Source: Mordavella massiliensis (GTDB taxonomy: Bacteria; Bacillota; Clostridia; Lachnospirales; Lachnospiraceae). From it: DNA of 64,000 nt. This document shows positions 8,542-17,741 of the stretch, one piece after another. The first letter of the stretch is position 1; every line of letters starts with the position of its first letter. Both the position numbers and the translations under genes were made by a program. Where the stretch lies: the NCBI RefSeq assembly GCF_016902415.1, contig NZ_JACJLV010000012.1, forward strand, positions 1-64,000, read 5' to 3'. The notes beneath the pieces were generated by a model that made no database searches, had not been told where the DNA came from, and was given only the letters and a program-made list of their open reading frames with translations.

Positions 8542-9219
8542 ATGGCGGACCGGGACTGGGTATTAACAAAGGAAGAAATAGATGCGGCTCTGGAGGCCAG
8601 GCATTCCAGAACTGTGCAGGAACGGCTGCGGGCCGGGAAGGTGGCGGTGGCCGGGCTGGGAGGCCTGGGCTCCAATGTGGCCGTTTCCCTTGCAAGGATT
8701 GGCGTCGGACACCTGCATCTGGTTGATTTTGACCGGGTGGACGTGACCAACCTGAACAGACAGCAGTATTTTATGCGCCAGATCGGCAGGTACAAGACGG
8801 ATGCTTTAAAGGAAGAACTGCTGGAGATCAATCCATACCTGGATATCCGCACGGACTGCGTCCGGGTGACAGAGGAAAACCTGGAGGCGTTGTTCCAGGA
8901 GGAAGAGATTGTCTGCGAGGCCTTTGATGACCCGGAATGCAAGGCCATGCTGGTCAACGGTATTCTGGAGAGATTTCCGGAAAAGATTATCGTCAGCGCC
9001 TCCGGCATGGCGGGGTACGGGCAAAGCAACGAGATCCGCACCCGGAAGATCGGGAAAAATTTCTATCTCTGCGGGGACGGGGTCAGTGATTCCGGAAATG
9101 GTATGGGGCTGATGGCGCCCCGCGTGGCAGTCTGTGCCGGCCATGAGGCAAACCTGATCGCGGAGCTTCTAATTGACGGGCGTGACGGCGGCCAGACGGA
9201 TAAAAATGACGATAAATAA
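8542..9219 (+). CDS. thiF: ThiS adenylyltransferase ThiF
   Basis: The 225-aa E1-like enzyme activates the ThiS C-terminus with ATP. It has the nucleotide-binding [19 protein letters not shown] near residue 35, the Asp of [17 protein letters not shown], and a downstream [10 protein letters not shown]. It is shorter than MoeB/E. coli ThiF and lacks their CxxC zinc pairs, as in the short clostridial ThiF group. It starts one base after the thiS stop. Its association with thiS and thiG fixes the pathway. Confidence 0.9.
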   Translation: MADRDWVLTKEEIDAALEARHSRTVQERLRAGKVAVAGLGGLGSNVAVSLARIGVGHLHLVDFDRVDVTNLNRQQYFMRQIGRYKTDALKEELLEINPYLDIRTDCVRVTEENLEALFQEEEIVCEAFDDPECKAMLVNGILERFPEKIIVSASGMAGYGQSNEIRTRKIGKNFYLCGDGVSDSGNGMGLMAPRVAVCAGHEANLIAELLIDGRDGGQTDKNDDK

Positions 9220-9257
9220 TAGAAGAAACAGAAGAAAGAAACAGGAGGAATGAAGAA

Positions 9258-10034
9258 ATGACAGACAGAGAAAAAGATACATTGGTGATCGGAGGACATG
9301 CCTTCACATCCAGGTTTATCCTGGGATCCGGTAAATATTCCTTTGAACTTATCAAAGCTGCGGTGGAGAATGCCGGCGCGCAGATCATTACCATGGCGCT
9401 TCGCAGGGCGAGCCAGTATGGAGACAATATTCTGGATTATATTCCGGACGGGGTGACGCTGCTTCCCAATACTTCCGGGTCAAAGACAGCTGAGGAGGCG
9501 GTCCGGACCGCAAGACTGTCCAGAGAGATCTGCGGCAGTGATTTTGTAAAAGTGGAAGTGATCCCGGATACAAAATACCTGCTTCCGGACAATTATGAGA
9601 CTGTGAAAGCCACAGAGATCCTGGCAAAAGAAGGATTTATCGTAATGCCTTATATGTATCCGGATCTGAATGCCGCAAAGGCGCTGCGGGATGCGGGAGC
9701 AGCCTGCATCATGCCGCTTGGCGCGCCCATTGGATCCAATAAAGGGATCTGCACCAGAGATTTTATCCAGATCCTGATCGATGAGATGGATCTGCCGATC
9801 ATTGTGGATGCGGGGATCGGAAAGCCGTCCCAGGCCTGTGAAGCCATGGAGATGGGAGCGGCGGCTGTGATGGCAAATACGGCCATTGCCACAGCAGGAG
9901 ATATCCCGGCCATGGCAGGCGCATTTAAGCAGGCCATTGAGGCGGGCCGCGCGGCGTATCTTGCAGGCATGGGCCGCGTCATTGAACGCGGGGCCAGCGC
10001 CTCCTCTCCGGTGACCGGCGTCAGCGGGAAATAA
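9258..10034 (+). CDS. thiG: Thiazole synthase ThiG
   Basis: This 258-aa TIM-barrel enzyme joins 1-deoxyxylulose 5-phosphate, dehydroglycine and ThiS-borne sulfur into the thiazole moiety. Visible hallmarks are [10 protein letters not shown] at the N-terminus, [17 protein letters not shown], the phosphate-binding [15 protein letters not shown] and [12 protein letters not shown]. The start ATG has AGGAGG upstream. It sits third in the thi operon. The usual partner thiH, which makes dehydroglycine from tyrosine, is not adjacent. Confidence 0.95.
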   Translation: MTDREKDTLVIGGHAFTSRFILGSGKYSFELIKAAVENAGAQIITMALRRASQYGDNILDYIPDGVTLLPNTSGSKTAEEAVRTARLSREICGSDFVKVEVIPDTKYLLPDNYETVKATEILAKEGFIVMPYMYPDLNAAKALRDAGAACIMPLGAPIGSNKGICTRDFIQILIDEMDLPIIVDAGIGKPSQACEAMEMGAAAVMANTAIATAGDIPAMAGAFKQAIEAGRAAYLAGMGRVIERGASASSPVTGVSGK

Positions 10035-10054
10035 GATGTGGCAGGGAAAAGAGG

Positions 10055-10627
10055 ATGTATGAAGGAATTGATTTTACAAAAGTGATAGCAGTATCCAACC
10101 GGCATCTGAGCAGACTTCCTTACCTTGCACAGGTGGAGAGGATCCTGCGCCTGCATCCGAAGGCCTTTCTTTTGCGGGAAAAGGATCTGGGAGAGGAAGA
10201 ATATCGAAAGCTTGCAAAGCAGGTGAAGAAACTCTGCGACCAATATCAGGTCGAGCTGATCCCCCATTTTTATCCGGCCACGGCAGAAGCGCTGGGGTGC
10301 GGCGCGGTGCATCTGCCGCTCTGGAAATACAGGGAGACTTCTGATCTTTATGGCCTCCGGGTCGGCGTATCAGTGCATGCTGTAGAAGAAGCGAAGGAAG
10401 CGGTGGGGCTTGGTGCGTCGTATCTGACGGCAGGGCATGTGTTTGCCACGGACTGCAAGAAGGGGCTTGCACCCCGGGGACTGCCCTTTTTAAAAGAAAT
10501 CTGTGATGTTGCGAAAGTGCCGGTTTACGGGATCGGCGGGATCGGACCTGACCCGGAACAGATCCGCCAGACACTGGAACAGGGTGCGACAGGAGTCTGT
10601 ATCATGTCCGGGATGATGCGGATATAA
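10055..10627 (+). CDS. thiE: Thiamine phosphate synthase-like protein ThiE
   Basis: The 190-aa protein matches the ThiE/TenI TIM barrel: LLREKDLGEEEY (pyrimidine-binding end of the first strands), GVSVHAVEEAKEA, TAGHVFATDCKKGLAPRG and VYGIGGIGPD. ThiE couples the thiazole and pyrimidine phosphates to thiamine phosphate, whereas TenI-like members aromatise the thiazole. The divergent HVFATDCKKG loop leaves TenI possible. It is the last gene of the operon, followed by a hairpin. Start ATG follows AAAGAGG. Confidence 0.8.
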   Translation: MYEGIDFTKVIAVSNRHLSRLPYLAQVERILRLHPKAFLLREKDLGEEEYRKLAKQVKKLCDQYQVELIPHFYPATAEALGCGAVHLPLWKYRETSDLYGLRVGVSVHAVEEAKEAVGLGASYLTAGHVFATDCKKGLAPRGLPFLKEICDVAKVPVYGIGGIGPDPEQIRQTLEQGATGVCIMSGMMRI

Positions 10628-10629
10628 AA

Positions 10630-10669
10630 TATGGCATCCGAAAGCATAATGCCTTCGGATGCCATACTT
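10630..10669 (+). terminator. Hairpin after thiE
   Basis: TATGGCATCCGAA and TTCGGATGCCATA form a 13-bp perfect stem immediately after the thiE stop. The T-run is short (CTTT), so termination may be moderate. Confidence 0.7.
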
Positions 10670-10778
10670 TATGAGGGGGGAGATAGTCGAATCTATCAAC
10701 TATCCAGGTTTTATTATAGAAGGAAAATGTGACCAAAATATGTTCAGAGTCTAAAAAAAGCGAAAATTTCTGATTTCC

Positions 10779-10807
10779 TTGTCATTTTTCTTATTATGAG
10801 ATATAAT
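10779..10807 (+). promoter_or_regulatory. Promoter of fba
   Basis: TTGTCA at 10779-10784 and TATAAT at 10802-10807 are 17 bases apart, 38 bases before the fba start. The AT-rich stretch just upstream would serve as an UP element. Confidence 0.8.
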
Positions 10808-10845
10808 GGTTAAAGCAAATTTTTAGGAATTGGAGGAAATTGAAA

Positions 10846-11709
10846 ATGTTAGTATCAGCAAAAGACATGCTTGAAAAAGCGGTCGCAGGTCACTATGCGG
10901 TTGGTCAGTTCAATATCAATAACCTGGAGTGGACCAAATGTATCCTTCAGGCTGCTGAGGAGTGCAAATCTCCGGTAATCTTAGGCGTATCCGAGGGAGC
11001 CGGCAAGTACATGACAGGATTTAAGACCGTAGCTTCCATGGTATCTGCTATGATCGAAGAGATGGGCATTACCGTTCCGGTAGCGCTTCACCTGGATCAC
11101 GGAACCTATGACGGATGTATGAAATGTATCGAGGCAGGATTTTCTTCTATCATGTTTGACGGATCCAAGTACCCGATCGATGAAAATGTTGCAAAGACAA
11201 AAGAGCTGATTGCGATCTGCCGTGAGAAGGGAATGTCCCTGGAGGCAGAGGTCGGAGCTATCGGCGGCGAGGAAGACGGCGTGATCGGACAGGGCGAATG
11301 CGCAGATCCTAACGAGTGCAAGATGATCGCTGACCTTGGCGTAGACATGCTGGCAGCAGGCATTGGAAATATCCATGGAAAATATCCTGCAAACTGGGCA
11401 GGCTTAAGCTTTGAGACTCTGGACGCCATCCAGCAGCTGACAGGAGATCTTCCGCTGGTTCTCCACGGCGGTACCGGAATCCCGGACGACATGATCAAAA
11501 AAGCCATCGACCTTGGCGTTGCCAAGATCAATGTAAATACAGAGTGCCAGTTAGTATTTGCAGAAGCTACCCGCAAGTACATCGAGGCAGGCAAAGACCT
11601 GGAAGGCAAAGGCTACGACCCGCGTAAACTTCTCAAACCGGGCGCAGAAGCTATTATCGACAAGGTAAAAGAAAAGATGGAACTGTTTGGTTCCGTAGGA
11701 AAAGCCTAA
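10846..11709 (+). CDS. fba: Class II fructose-bisphosphate aldolase
   Basis: The 287-aa enzyme cleaves fructose 1,6-bisphosphate to glyceraldehyde 3-phosphate and dihydroxyacetone phosphate in glycolysis. Zinc and catalytic residues are seen in ALHLDHGTYDG, LEAEVGAIGGEEDG, IGNIHGKYP and LVLHGGTGIPDD. ATG 10846 is preferred to the in-frame TTG at 10840 because GGAGGAA lies at the right distance. The gene is monocistronic with its own promoter and terminator, fitting a highly expressed enzyme. A second class II aldolase gene lies at 25.9 kb. Confidence 0.95.
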   Translation: MLVSAKDMLEKAVAGHYAVGQFNINNLEWTKCILQAAEECKSPVILGVSEGAGKYMTGFKTVASMVSAMIEEMGITVPVALHLDHGTYDGCMKCIEAGFSSIMFDGSKYPIDENVAKTKELIAICREKGMSLEAEVGAIGGEEDGVIGQGECADPNECKMIADLGVDMLAAGIGNIHGKYPANWAGLSFETLDAIQQLTGDLPLVLHGGTGIPDDMIKKAIDLGVAKINVNTECQLVFAEATRKYIEAGKDLEGKGYDPRKLLKPGAEAIIDKVKEKMELFGSVGKA

Positions 11710-11735
11710 GCATCAGGCACAGGGATAAAAAGAAT

Positions 11736-11770
11736 AAAGGCGTTCCAACCGGAAGTTGGAGTGCCTTTTT
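11736..11770 (+). terminator. Terminator of fba
   Basis: AAAGGCGTTCCAAC pairs with GTTGGAGTGCCTTT around CGGAA, with one G-T pair, and runs into TTTTT. Confidence 0.88.
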
Positions 11771-11819
11771 CTGATATGCGGCAGAATGATACGAGAAGGA
11801 AGAAAGGAAATGCGAGAAT

Positions 11820-13931
11820 ATGAGTGAAGCATTTAACGTGGCTGACATTTTCGGACAGGACGTTTTTAACGACACTGTTATGCAGGAACGTCTCCCGAAA
11901 AAGGTATACAAGGACCTGAAGAAGACGATTGAGGAAGGAAAAGAGCTGGATCTGGCGACTGCGGATGTGATCGCCCATGAGATGAAGGAGTGGGCCATTG
12001 AAAAAGGCGCCACCCATTACACCCACTGGTTTCAGCCGTTGACGGGCGTAACAGCAGAAAAACACGATTCCTTTATTTCAGCGCCTATGCCAAGCGGAAA
12101 GGTTCTGATGAGTTTCTCGGGAAAAGAACTGATCAAGGGAGAGCCGGACGCTTCGTCTTTCCCCTCCGGCGGGCTTCGGGCCACTTTTGAGGCGAGAGGA
12201 TATACGGCATGGGACTGTACGTCTCCGGCGTTCGTGCGTAAAGATGCGGCAGGTGCGACACTTTGTATTCCCACTGCATTTTGTTCTTATACAGGAGAAG
12301 CGCTGGATCAGAAGACTCCGCTTCTTCGTTCCATGGAGGCCATTAACATCCAGGCGCTCCGCCTGATCCGCCTCTTTGGAAATACGACCTCCAGAAAAGT
12401 GACTCCTTCCGTAGGTCCTGAACAGGAATATTTCCTGGTAGACGCAAAGAAATTTCAGCAGAGAAAAGACCTGATCTATACCGGCAGGACCCTGTTTGGC
12501 GCGATGCCGCCCAAGGGGCAGGAACTGGACGATCATTATTTTGGAACCATCCGCCAGCGGATCGCCGGATTTATGCGTGATGTGAACATTGAACTGTGGA
12601 AGGTGGGCGTAAGCTCCAAGACACAGCACAATGAAGTGGCTCCGGCACAGCATGAGCTGGCGCCCATCTATGCGCCGGCCAATGTGGCGGTGGACCACAA
12701 CCATCTGGTGATGCAGACGCTGAAACGGGTGGCCGGTCAGCATGGCATGAAGTGTCTGCTCCACGAGAAACCCTTTGCAGGAGTGAACGGCTCCGGCAAG
12801 CATGACAACTGGTCTCTGACCACAGACGACGGAAAGAACCTTCTGGATCCTGGCAAAACCCCGCATGAAAATATTCAGTTCTTGCTGGTACTGACTTGTA
12901 TTTTAAAGGCGGTGGATGAGCATGCAGATCTGTTAAGAGAGTCTGCGGCCGATCCGGGGAACGATCACCGTCTGGGGGCGAACGAAGCGCCGCCGGCGAT
13001 CATTTCCGTGTTCCTTGGCGACCAGCTGGAGGACGTGATCGAGCAGCTTGTCAGCACCGGAGAGGCAACCCACAGCTTAAAGGGCGGGAAGCTTGAGACC
13101 GGCGTGCGCACGCTGCCGGATCTGGCAAAAGATGCGACAGACCGGAACCGGACGAGCCCGTTTGCATTTACCGGAAATAAATTTGAATTCCGTATGGTAG
13201 GCTCCAGAGATTCTGTAGCCGGCCCCAACGTGGTGTTGAATACCATCGTGGCGGAAGCATTTTCCGAGGCCTGCGATGTACTGGAAAATTCCGATAATTT
13301 TGAGATGGCAGTGCATGACCTGATCAAAAAGTACGCAACAGAGCACCAGAAGATCATTTTCAATGGCAATGGATATTCCGACGAGTGGGTGAAAGAAGCC
13401 GAGCGGAGAGGACTGCCCAACATCCGCTCCATGGTGGAGGCGATCCCGGCTCTGACGACGGAAAAATCCGTGGCAATGTTTGAAAAGTTCGGAGTATTTA
13501 CCAGGGCGGAGCTGGAGTCCAGAGAAGAGATCAAATACGAAAATTATGCAAAGGCGATCAATATAGAGGCCCGTACCATGATCGATATGGCCAGCAAGCA
13601 GTTCCTTCCGGCGTTTATCAAGTACACCAGAACGCTGGCGGACACGGTGATCGCTGTGCGGGAAGCAGGAGCAGATCCTTCCGTGCAGTCTGATATTTTA
13701 AATGAAGTGACCGTTCATCTTGCCGAGACCAGAGAGGCGCTGGAAAAGCTGAAGGTGGTAACAGAAAAGGCGGCTGCCATGGCAGAGGGAGGAGACCAGG
13801 CCAGATATTATCACTCCGAGGTGGTTCCGGCCATGGAAGCGCTGCGCGCGCCGGTAGATACCATGGAGATGATCATGGATAAGGACGCATGGCCGATGCC
13901 GTCCTACGGCGATCTGATGTTTGAAGTGTAA
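11820..13931 (+). CDS. glnN: Type III glutamine synthetase
   Basis: The 703-aa length and motifs are those of GSIII, the large dodecameric glutamine synthetase found in Bacteroides and many Clostridia. It makes glutamine from glutamate, ammonia and ATP. Seen are [11 protein letters not shown] near the N-terminus, [10 protein letters not shown] with metal-binding glutamates, [25 protein letters not shown] and the substrate-binding [20 protein letters not shown]. Start ATG has AGAAAGGAA upstream. It is followed 12 bases later by a HAAS-domain membrane protein that may share its transcript. Confidence 0.96.
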   Translation: MSEAFNVADIFGQDVFNDTVMQERLPKKVYKDLKKTIEEGKELDLATADVIAHEMKEWAIEKGATHYTHWFQPLTGVTAEKHDSFISAPMPSGKVLMSFSGKELIKGEPDASSFPSGGLRATFEARGYTAWDCTSPAFVRKDAAGATLCIPTAFCSYTGEALDQKTPLLRSMEAINIQALRLIRLFGNTTSRKVTPSVGPEQEYFLVDAKKFQQRKDLIYTGRTLFGAMPPKGQELDDHYFGTIRQRIAGFMRDVNIELWKVGVSSKTQHNEVAPAQHELAPIYAPANVAVDHNHLVMQTLKRVAGQHGMKCLLHEKPFAGVNGSGKHDNWSLTTDDGKNLLDPGKTPHENIQFLLVLTCILKAVDEHADLLRESAADPGNDHRLGANEAPPAIISVFLGDQLEDVIEQLVSTGEATHSLKGGKLETGVRTLPDLAKDATDRNRTSPFAFTGNKFEFRMVGSRDSVAGPNVVLNTIVAEAFSEACDVLENSDNFEMAVHDLIKKYATEHQKIIFNGNGYSDEWVKEAERRGLPNIRSMVEAIPALTTEKSVAMFEKFGVFTRAELESREEIKYENYAKAINIEARTMIDMASKQFLPAFIKYTRTLADTVIAVREAGADPSVQSDILNEVTVHLAETREALEKLKVVTEKAAAMAEGGDQARYYHSEVVPAMEALRAPVDTMEMIMDKDAWPMPSYGDLMFEV

Positions 13932-13943
13932 AGGAGAGACTTC

Positions 13944-14417
13944 GTGACAAGAAGAGAATTTATCGACAAGCTGAAAGCCGCGCTGGAGCAGGATCTAAGC
14001 CCCGGCGAAGTGCAGGAGCAGGTTACATTTTATAATGATTATATCCGGGACGAGGTGCGAAAAGGGAGAACGGAGGAAGCGGTAACCGCGGAACTCGGGG
14101 ATCCCTGGGCAATCGCCCGCAATATCATCAGCGCCGCGGAGATCACAGGCGAAGGAAGCTTCGGACAGGAGAGCGAGGGACGCTATCAGGAACCGGAACG
14201 GCGCAGAAGCGGCGCGTACCGGGAAGAGAGCGGAAGCCAGATCCATATCTTCGGAGCGCCCAGCTGGTGGCAGATCCTGCTGGTGGTGCTGGGTGTGATC
14301 GGTGTGATCGCGCTGGTGATCGCCGTGATCGGAGGGATCTTTTCCCTTCTGGCTCCAATCCTGGTGCCATTACTCGTGATACTTATTATATTTCAGATAT
14401 TGGGAAAACGCCGGTGA
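13944..14417 (+). CDS. HAAS-domain (DUF1700-type) membrane protein
   Basis: The 157-aa protein starts with a helical HAAS domain (MTRREFIDKLKAALEQ, then FYNDYIRDE, then TAELGDPWAIARNIIS), which in related proteins pairs with PadR-type regulators. A polar Arg/Glu-rich linker follows at about 70-105, then one or two strongly hydrophobic segments (about 108-152), then GKRR. It thus appears to be membrane-anchored by its C-terminus. Start is GTG with AAAGGAGAG upstream. No PadR gene is adjacent, so the sensed signal and partner are unknown. Confidence 0.7.
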   Translation: MTRREFIDKLKAALEQDLSPGEVQEQVTFYNDYIRDEVRKGRTEEAVTAELGDPWAIARNIISAAEITGEGSFGQESEGRYQEPERRRSGAYREESGSQIHIFGAPSWWQILLVVLGVIGVIALVIAVIGGIFSLLAPILVPLLVILIIFQILGKRR

Positions 14418-14432
14418 AAACCGGCGTTTTTT
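14405..14432 (+). terminator. Terminator after the HAAS gene
   Basis: AAAACGCCGG and CCGGCGTTTT form a 10-bp stem around TGAAAA or TGAA, followed by T residues. The stop codon TGA of the HAAS gene lies in the loop. Confidence 0.92.
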
Positions 14433-14727
14433 GTTAGGCGTTTTTCTTTAAAGGTAAAAGACCGATGGGGGAGCCATCGGTCTTTTGAGGGGAGTATAAA
14501 TAATTAATAAGGGGTTGTAGAAAGAATCCTTTCTACATGACTTAGTATAATATAGCAGAGATCAAAAAGCAAGCAAAATATTAAAAAAATCTTAAGCAAA
14601 ATTTGAAACAGCCAGATTGCTGTACAGATGGCAATAAGTGTATAAATAATTCCGCCGGTTCCGATACATAGAATTTCTCAAACAGGAAACAATAATCTCG
14701 AAAATAAAAGAAGCAGGAGGAATTGAC
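14418..14727. other. Intergenic stretch with two hairpins
   Basis: No convincing gene is seen. The left end holds the HAAS-gene terminator and a second hairpin at 14456-14486. The rest is AT-rich. AATTCTCAAACAGG at about 14672 and the AGCAGGAGGAATTG ribosome site serve the short ORF at 14728. Confidence 0.6.
14456..14486. terminator. Second, symmetric terminator-like hairpin
   Basis: AAAAGACCGATGG pairs with CCATCGGTCTTTT around GGGAG. The A and T tracts on both sides would allow termination in either direction. It may back up the terminator 25 bases upstream. Confidence 0.75.
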
Positions 14728-14904
14728 ATGGCAAAAAACAATCAGTCATCCAACAGTAACCAGAATGCAAATAACACGAGACAGAATGGCGCCGGCAAAC
14801 AGACAGCCGGAAAAAATTCCGCGAACAACAAAAATTCCTACGGGAAAAATAACGCTTCCCGGAATTACACATCCGGCGCATCCGACTACAGCGACAAATA
14901 CTAG
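14728..14904 (+). CDS. Short Asn/Ser/Lys-rich protein, 58 aa
   Basis: An ATG with GCAGGAGGAATTGAC directly upstream opens a 58-codon frame ending in TAG. The product is hydrophilic and about a third Asn plus Gln, starting MAKNNQSSNSNQNANN and ending SDYSDKY, with no hydrophobic core or Cys. Composition recalls small disordered or spore-associated proteins of sporeforming Firmicutes, but no family is recognised. The strong ribosome site and the compact frame argue it is real. A family A repeat begins directly at its stop and serves as the transcript end. Confidence 0.65.
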   Translation: MAKNNQSSNSNQNANNTRQNGAGKQTAGKNSANNKNSYGKNNASRNYTSGASDYSDKY

Positions 14905-14905
14905 C

Positions 14906-14996
14906 AACGCAAAAGGGGACGTAGACCTTTGCAAAAGGTCTACGTCCCCTTTTGCGTTTTGCCCTGTCCCAAATTGCATTTTACCCTGTACCCGAT
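14906..14996 (-). repeat. Family A repeat, copy A1 (inverted orientation)
   Basis: The hairpin has arms AACGCAAAAGGGGACGTAGA and its complement around TTTGC. It is followed by two degenerate 22-bp units (read on the minus strand as GGGTACAGGGTAAAATGC and GGGACAGGGCAAAACGC). This copy is flipped relative to the other four, which carry the units on the left. Confidence 0.9.
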
Positions 14997-15067
14997 TGAC
15001 AAATTCTACAAAAAGCAAGTAAGATGTAAGGAGCAGGTAAGGAATTTTATTGTTGAGGATAGAGGAT

Positions 15068-16240
15068 ATGATGAGTCGTATGGAATTGATCGCGCCCTGT
15101 CATTTTGGGCTGGAGGCCGTTTTGAAACGGGAGATCCTGGATCTGGGATATGAGATCCTGGAGGTGGAAGATGGAAGAGTGACATTTCTGGGAGATGCAG
15201 AAGCGGTCTGCCGGGCAAATGTGTTTTTGCGCACTGCGGAGCGGATCCTTCTTAAGGTGGGAAGCTTCCGGGCAGTGACGTTTGAGGAATTGTTTGAAAA
15301 GACCAGGGCGCTTCCCTGGGAAGCGTATATCCCGAAGAACGGGAAGTTCTGGGTGGCCAAGGCTTCTTCTGTGAAAAGCAGGCTGTTCAGCCCGTCGGAT
15401 ATCCAGTCGATCATGAAGAAGGCGATGGTGCGAAGGCTGCAGGAGAAATATCATCTGGAGTGGTTCCCGGAGGATGGGGCACAGTACCCTCTCCGGGTGT
15501 TCCTGATGAAGGATCAGGTGACGGTGGGGATCGACACTTCCGGCATGTCGCTGCACAAGAGAGGGTACCGGGAAATTTCCGGTAAAGCGCCGATCACGGA
15601 GACGCTGGCGGCCGCTCTCATCCTGCTGACGCCCTGGAAGCGGGACCGGATCCTGGTGGACCCGTTCTGCGGAAGCGGGACATTTCCGATCGAGGCAGCG
15701 ATGATGGCCGCGCATATCGCGCCGGGCATGAACCGGTCTTTTACAGCAGAGAACTGGACGGAACTGATCCCGAAGAAACTGTGGTATGACGCGGTAAATG
15801 AAGCCGGCGACCTGATCGATGATCAGATTGAGACGGATATCCAGGGATATGATGTGGATGAGGACGTGATCCGCATAGCAAGAAGAAATGCCAGGGAAGC
15901 CGGAGTGGAGCATCTGATCCATTTTCAGAGAAGAGATGTGCGGGATCTGCACCATCCGAAAAAGTACGGATTCCTGATCACGAATCCGCCCTACGGGGAA
16001 CGGCTGGAGGATAAAAAGGACCTGCCGGAGCTCTACCGGGCCTTTGGAGAGGCGTATCGCAGACTGGATTCCTGGTCTGCCTACATGATCACGTCTTACG
16101 AGGACGCGGAGAAATATTTCGGAAGGAAAGCGGATAAGAACCGGAAGATCTATAACGGGATGCTGAAAACATATTTTTACCAATTCCAGGGGCCAAAGCC
16201 GCCAAGAAGGCCGAAAAGCCCGGAGCAGGGACTGGAGTAA
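15068..16240 (+). CDS. THUMP-domain class I SAM-dependent RNA methyltransferase
   Basis: The 390-aa protein combines an N-terminal THUMP-type RNA-binding region (to about residue 150) with a Rossmann methyltransferase containing VDPFCGSGTFPIEAAM and the N6-adenine/N2-guanine motif NPPYGERL. This is the RlmL/YpsC group, which methylates 23S rRNA guanine N2 in related bacteria. The frame extends to TTG 15050, but ATG 15068 (tandem ATG) behind GAGGATAGAGG is the likelier start. The downstream neighbours rdgB and the phosphodiesterase are probably co-transcribed. Confidence 0.9.
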   Translation: MMSRMELIAPCHFGLEAVLKREILDLGYEILEVEDGRVTFLGDAEAVCRANVFLRTAERILLKVGSFRAVTFEELFEKTRALPWEAYIPKNGKFWVAKASSVKSRLFSPSDIQSIMKKAMVRRLQEKYHLEWFPEDGAQYPLRVFLMKDQVTVGIDTSGMSLHKRGYREISGKAPITETLAAALILLTPWKRDRILVDPFCGSGTFPIEAAMMAAHIAPGMNRSFTAENWTELIPKKLWYDAVNEAGDLIDDQIETDIQGYDVDEDVIRIARRNAREAGVEHLIHFQRRDVRDLHHPKKYGFLITNPPYGERLEDKKDLPELYRAFGEAYRRLDSWSAYMITSYEDAEKYFGRKADKNRKIYNGMLKTYFYQFQGPKPPRRPKSPEQGLE

Positions 16241-16263
16241 GCGAAAAGGAGCGCATAAGAGAA

Positions 16264-16884
16264 ATGGATAAGATTATTTTTGCAACAGGAAATGCACATA
16301 AGATGGTAGAGATCCGTATGATCTTAAAGGATCTGGGCGTGGAGATCCTTTCGCAGGCAGAAGCCGGGATCCATGCAGATGTGGTAGAGGATGGATCTAC
16401 CTTTGAAGAAAATGCGCTGATCAAGGCGACCAGGATCCGCGAAGCGGCGGCAGCCAGGCCGGAGTACAAAAATGCGGTGGTGCTGGCGGACGATTCCGGG
16501 CTGGAGATTGATTATCTGAACAAAGAGCCTGGCATCTACTCGGCCAGATATATGGGAGAAGATACTTCCTATGATATTAAGAACCAGGCGCTTCTGGACC
16601 GGCTGGAGGGCGTGCCGGATGAAAAGCGGACGGCCCGTTTTGTGTGCGCCATCGCGGCGGCGCTTCCGGACGGAACTACGGAAGTGGTAAGAGGAACAAT
16701 GGAGGGGATCATCGGCCATAAGATCGCCGGGGAAAATGGATTTGGATACGATCCGATTTTCTTCCTTCCGGAATACGGCTGCACCAGCGCAGAGCTGTCC
16801 CCGGAGGAAAAGAATGAACTGAGCCACAGGGGGGAAGGCCTGCGGAAGATGCGCGAAATCCTGGAGAGGAGGAAGGGACTGTGA
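16264..16884 (+). CDS. rdgB: XTP/dITP diphosphatase (RdgB/HAM1 family)
   Basis: The 206-aa enzyme removes non-canonical purine nucleoside triphosphates (dITP, XTP) from the pool by hydrolysing them to monophosphates. Motifs visible are FATGNAHKMVEI at the N-terminus, FEENALIKA, VLADDSGLEIDYLN, PGIYSARYMGE and GFGYDPIFFLPEYG. Length is normal for the family. The stop TGA overlaps the GTG start of the next gene, so the two are translationally coupled. Confidence 0.95.
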   Translation: MDKIIFATGNAHKMVEIRMILKDLGVEILSQAEAGIHADVVEDGSTFEENALIKATRIREAAAARPEYKNAVVLADDSGLEIDYLNKEPGIYSARYMGEDTSYDIKNQALLDRLEGVPDEKRTARFVCAIAAALPDGTTEVVRGTMEGIIGHKIAGENGFGYDPIFFLPEYGCTSAELSPEEKNELSHRGEGLRKMREILERRKGL

Positions 16885-17366
16885 AGGTTTTGATCGTCAG
16901 CGATACCCATAAGTCCCATCGCAATCTGGAAAGGATCATCGAAAAGGAGAAGCCTTTCCAGATGCTGATCCACTTAGGCGACGTGGAAGGCGCGGAGGAT
17001 TATATCGAGGCTCTGGCAGACTGTCCGGTCCACATCGTGCGGGGAAATAATGATTTCTTTTCCGATCTGCCGGCTGAACAGGAATTTTTTATTGAAGGAC
17101 ATCATGTGTTTATCACGCACGGACATTATTACGGGGTTTCCCTGGGAGAAGACCGGATCAAGGCGGAAGCCAGAGGAAGGGGAGCGGATATTGTCATGTA
17201 CGGACACACGCACAGACCCTCTCTGGAGGAGGAGAAGGATCTGGTGACCCTTAATCCGGGAAGCGTTTCTTATCCCAGACAGGCGGGGAGAGATCCCAGC
17301 TATATCGTGATGCAGGCAGATGAGCGGGGCGGTGTGGATTTTCAGATCTGTTATCAAAAAATATAA
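16881..17366 (+). CDS. YfcE/MJ0936-type metallophosphoesterase
   Basis: The 161-aa protein carries the calcineurin-like phosphoesterase motifs SDTHKSH, HLGDVEG, VRGNND, ITHGHYYG and YGHTHRP, with all the usual metal ligands. Relatives hydrolyse phosphodiesters such as 2',3'-cyclic nucleotides; the cellular substrate is not known. It starts with GTG overlapping the rdgB stop, a pairing seen in many Firmicutes. The tRNA operon promoter follows directly. Confidence 0.92.
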   Translation: MKVLIVSDTHKSHRNLERIIEKEKPFQMLIHLGDVEGAEDYIEALADCPVHIVRGNNDFFSDLPAEQEFFIEGHHVFITHGHYYGVSLGEDRIKAEARGRGADIVMYGHTHRPSLEEEKDLVTLNPGSVSYPRQAGRDPSYIVMQADERGGVDFQICYQKI

Positions 17367-17375
17367 AAAAAGTTG

Positions 17376-17404
17376 TTGACAACCAGGAAACCATCCGATA
17401 TAAT
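17376..17404 (+). promoter_or_regulatory. Consensus promoter of the tRNA cluster
   Basis: TTGACA (17376-17381), a 17-base spacer and TATAAT (17399-17404) form a perfect consensus. It lies 31 bases before tRNA-Pro, as expected for a strong stable-RNA promoter. Confidence 0.95.
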
Positions 17405-17434
17405 AATTTTTGCGTTGTGAGGCGACAAAAATGT

Positions 17435-17509
17435 CGGGGTGTGGCTCAGCTTGGCTAGAGCGCCTGGTTTGGGACCAGGAGGCCGCAGGTTCGAATCCTG
17501 TCACCCCGA
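17435..17509 (+). tRNA. tRNA-Pro (anticodon TGG)
   Basis: The acceptor stem CGGGGTG/CACCCCG and anticodon arm CCTGG-TTTGGGA-CCAGG give anticodon TGG. The TTCGAATC T-loop is intact. CCA is not encoded. It is the first of seven tRNAs. Confidence 0.95.
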
Positions 17510-17525
17510 TCATGACATATCACCT

Positions 17526-17596
17526 GCGGGTGTAGTTCAATGGTAGAACACCAGCCTTCCAAGCTGGATACGTGGGTTCGATTCCCATCACCCGCT
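17526..17596 (+). tRNA. tRNA-Gly (anticodon TCC)
   Basis: Acceptor GCGGGTG/CACCCGC, anticodon loop CTTCCAA giving TCC, and T-loop TTCGATTC are visible. CCA is not encoded. Confidence 0.95.
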
Positions 17597-17601
17597 TCTA
17601 T

Positions 17602-17675
17602 GAGTCTGTAGCTCAGCTGGATAGAGCAACGGCCTTCTAAGCCGTAGGTCGAGGGTTCGAATCCCCCCAGGCTCG
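17602..17675 (+). tRNA. tRNA-Arg (anticodon TCT)
   Basis: Acceptor GAGTCTG/CAGGCTC with one G-T pair and anticodon arm ACGGC-CTTCTAA-GCCGT give anticodon TCT for AGA codons. Confidence 0.95.
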
Positions 17676-17741
17676 TTAGAACCGCGACAATTAAATACAG
17701 GGATACTTAGTTGGACGCTTGGTTCGATAAGTAATTAGCAT

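Noticed and set aside
7929-9041. 370-aa minus-strand open frame
   Set aside because: It covers the AraC-type gene end, the thi leader, thiS and thiF on the other strand; those genes are well supported.
14723-15022. 99-aa frame overlapping the Asn-rich ORF and repeat A1
   Set aside because: It is a shifted frame of the 58-aa ORF continuing into the repeat hairpin and lacks the correctly placed ribosome site.
15047-16183. 378-aa minus-strand open frame
   Set aside because: It is the antisense of the THUMP methyltransferase and has no family features.
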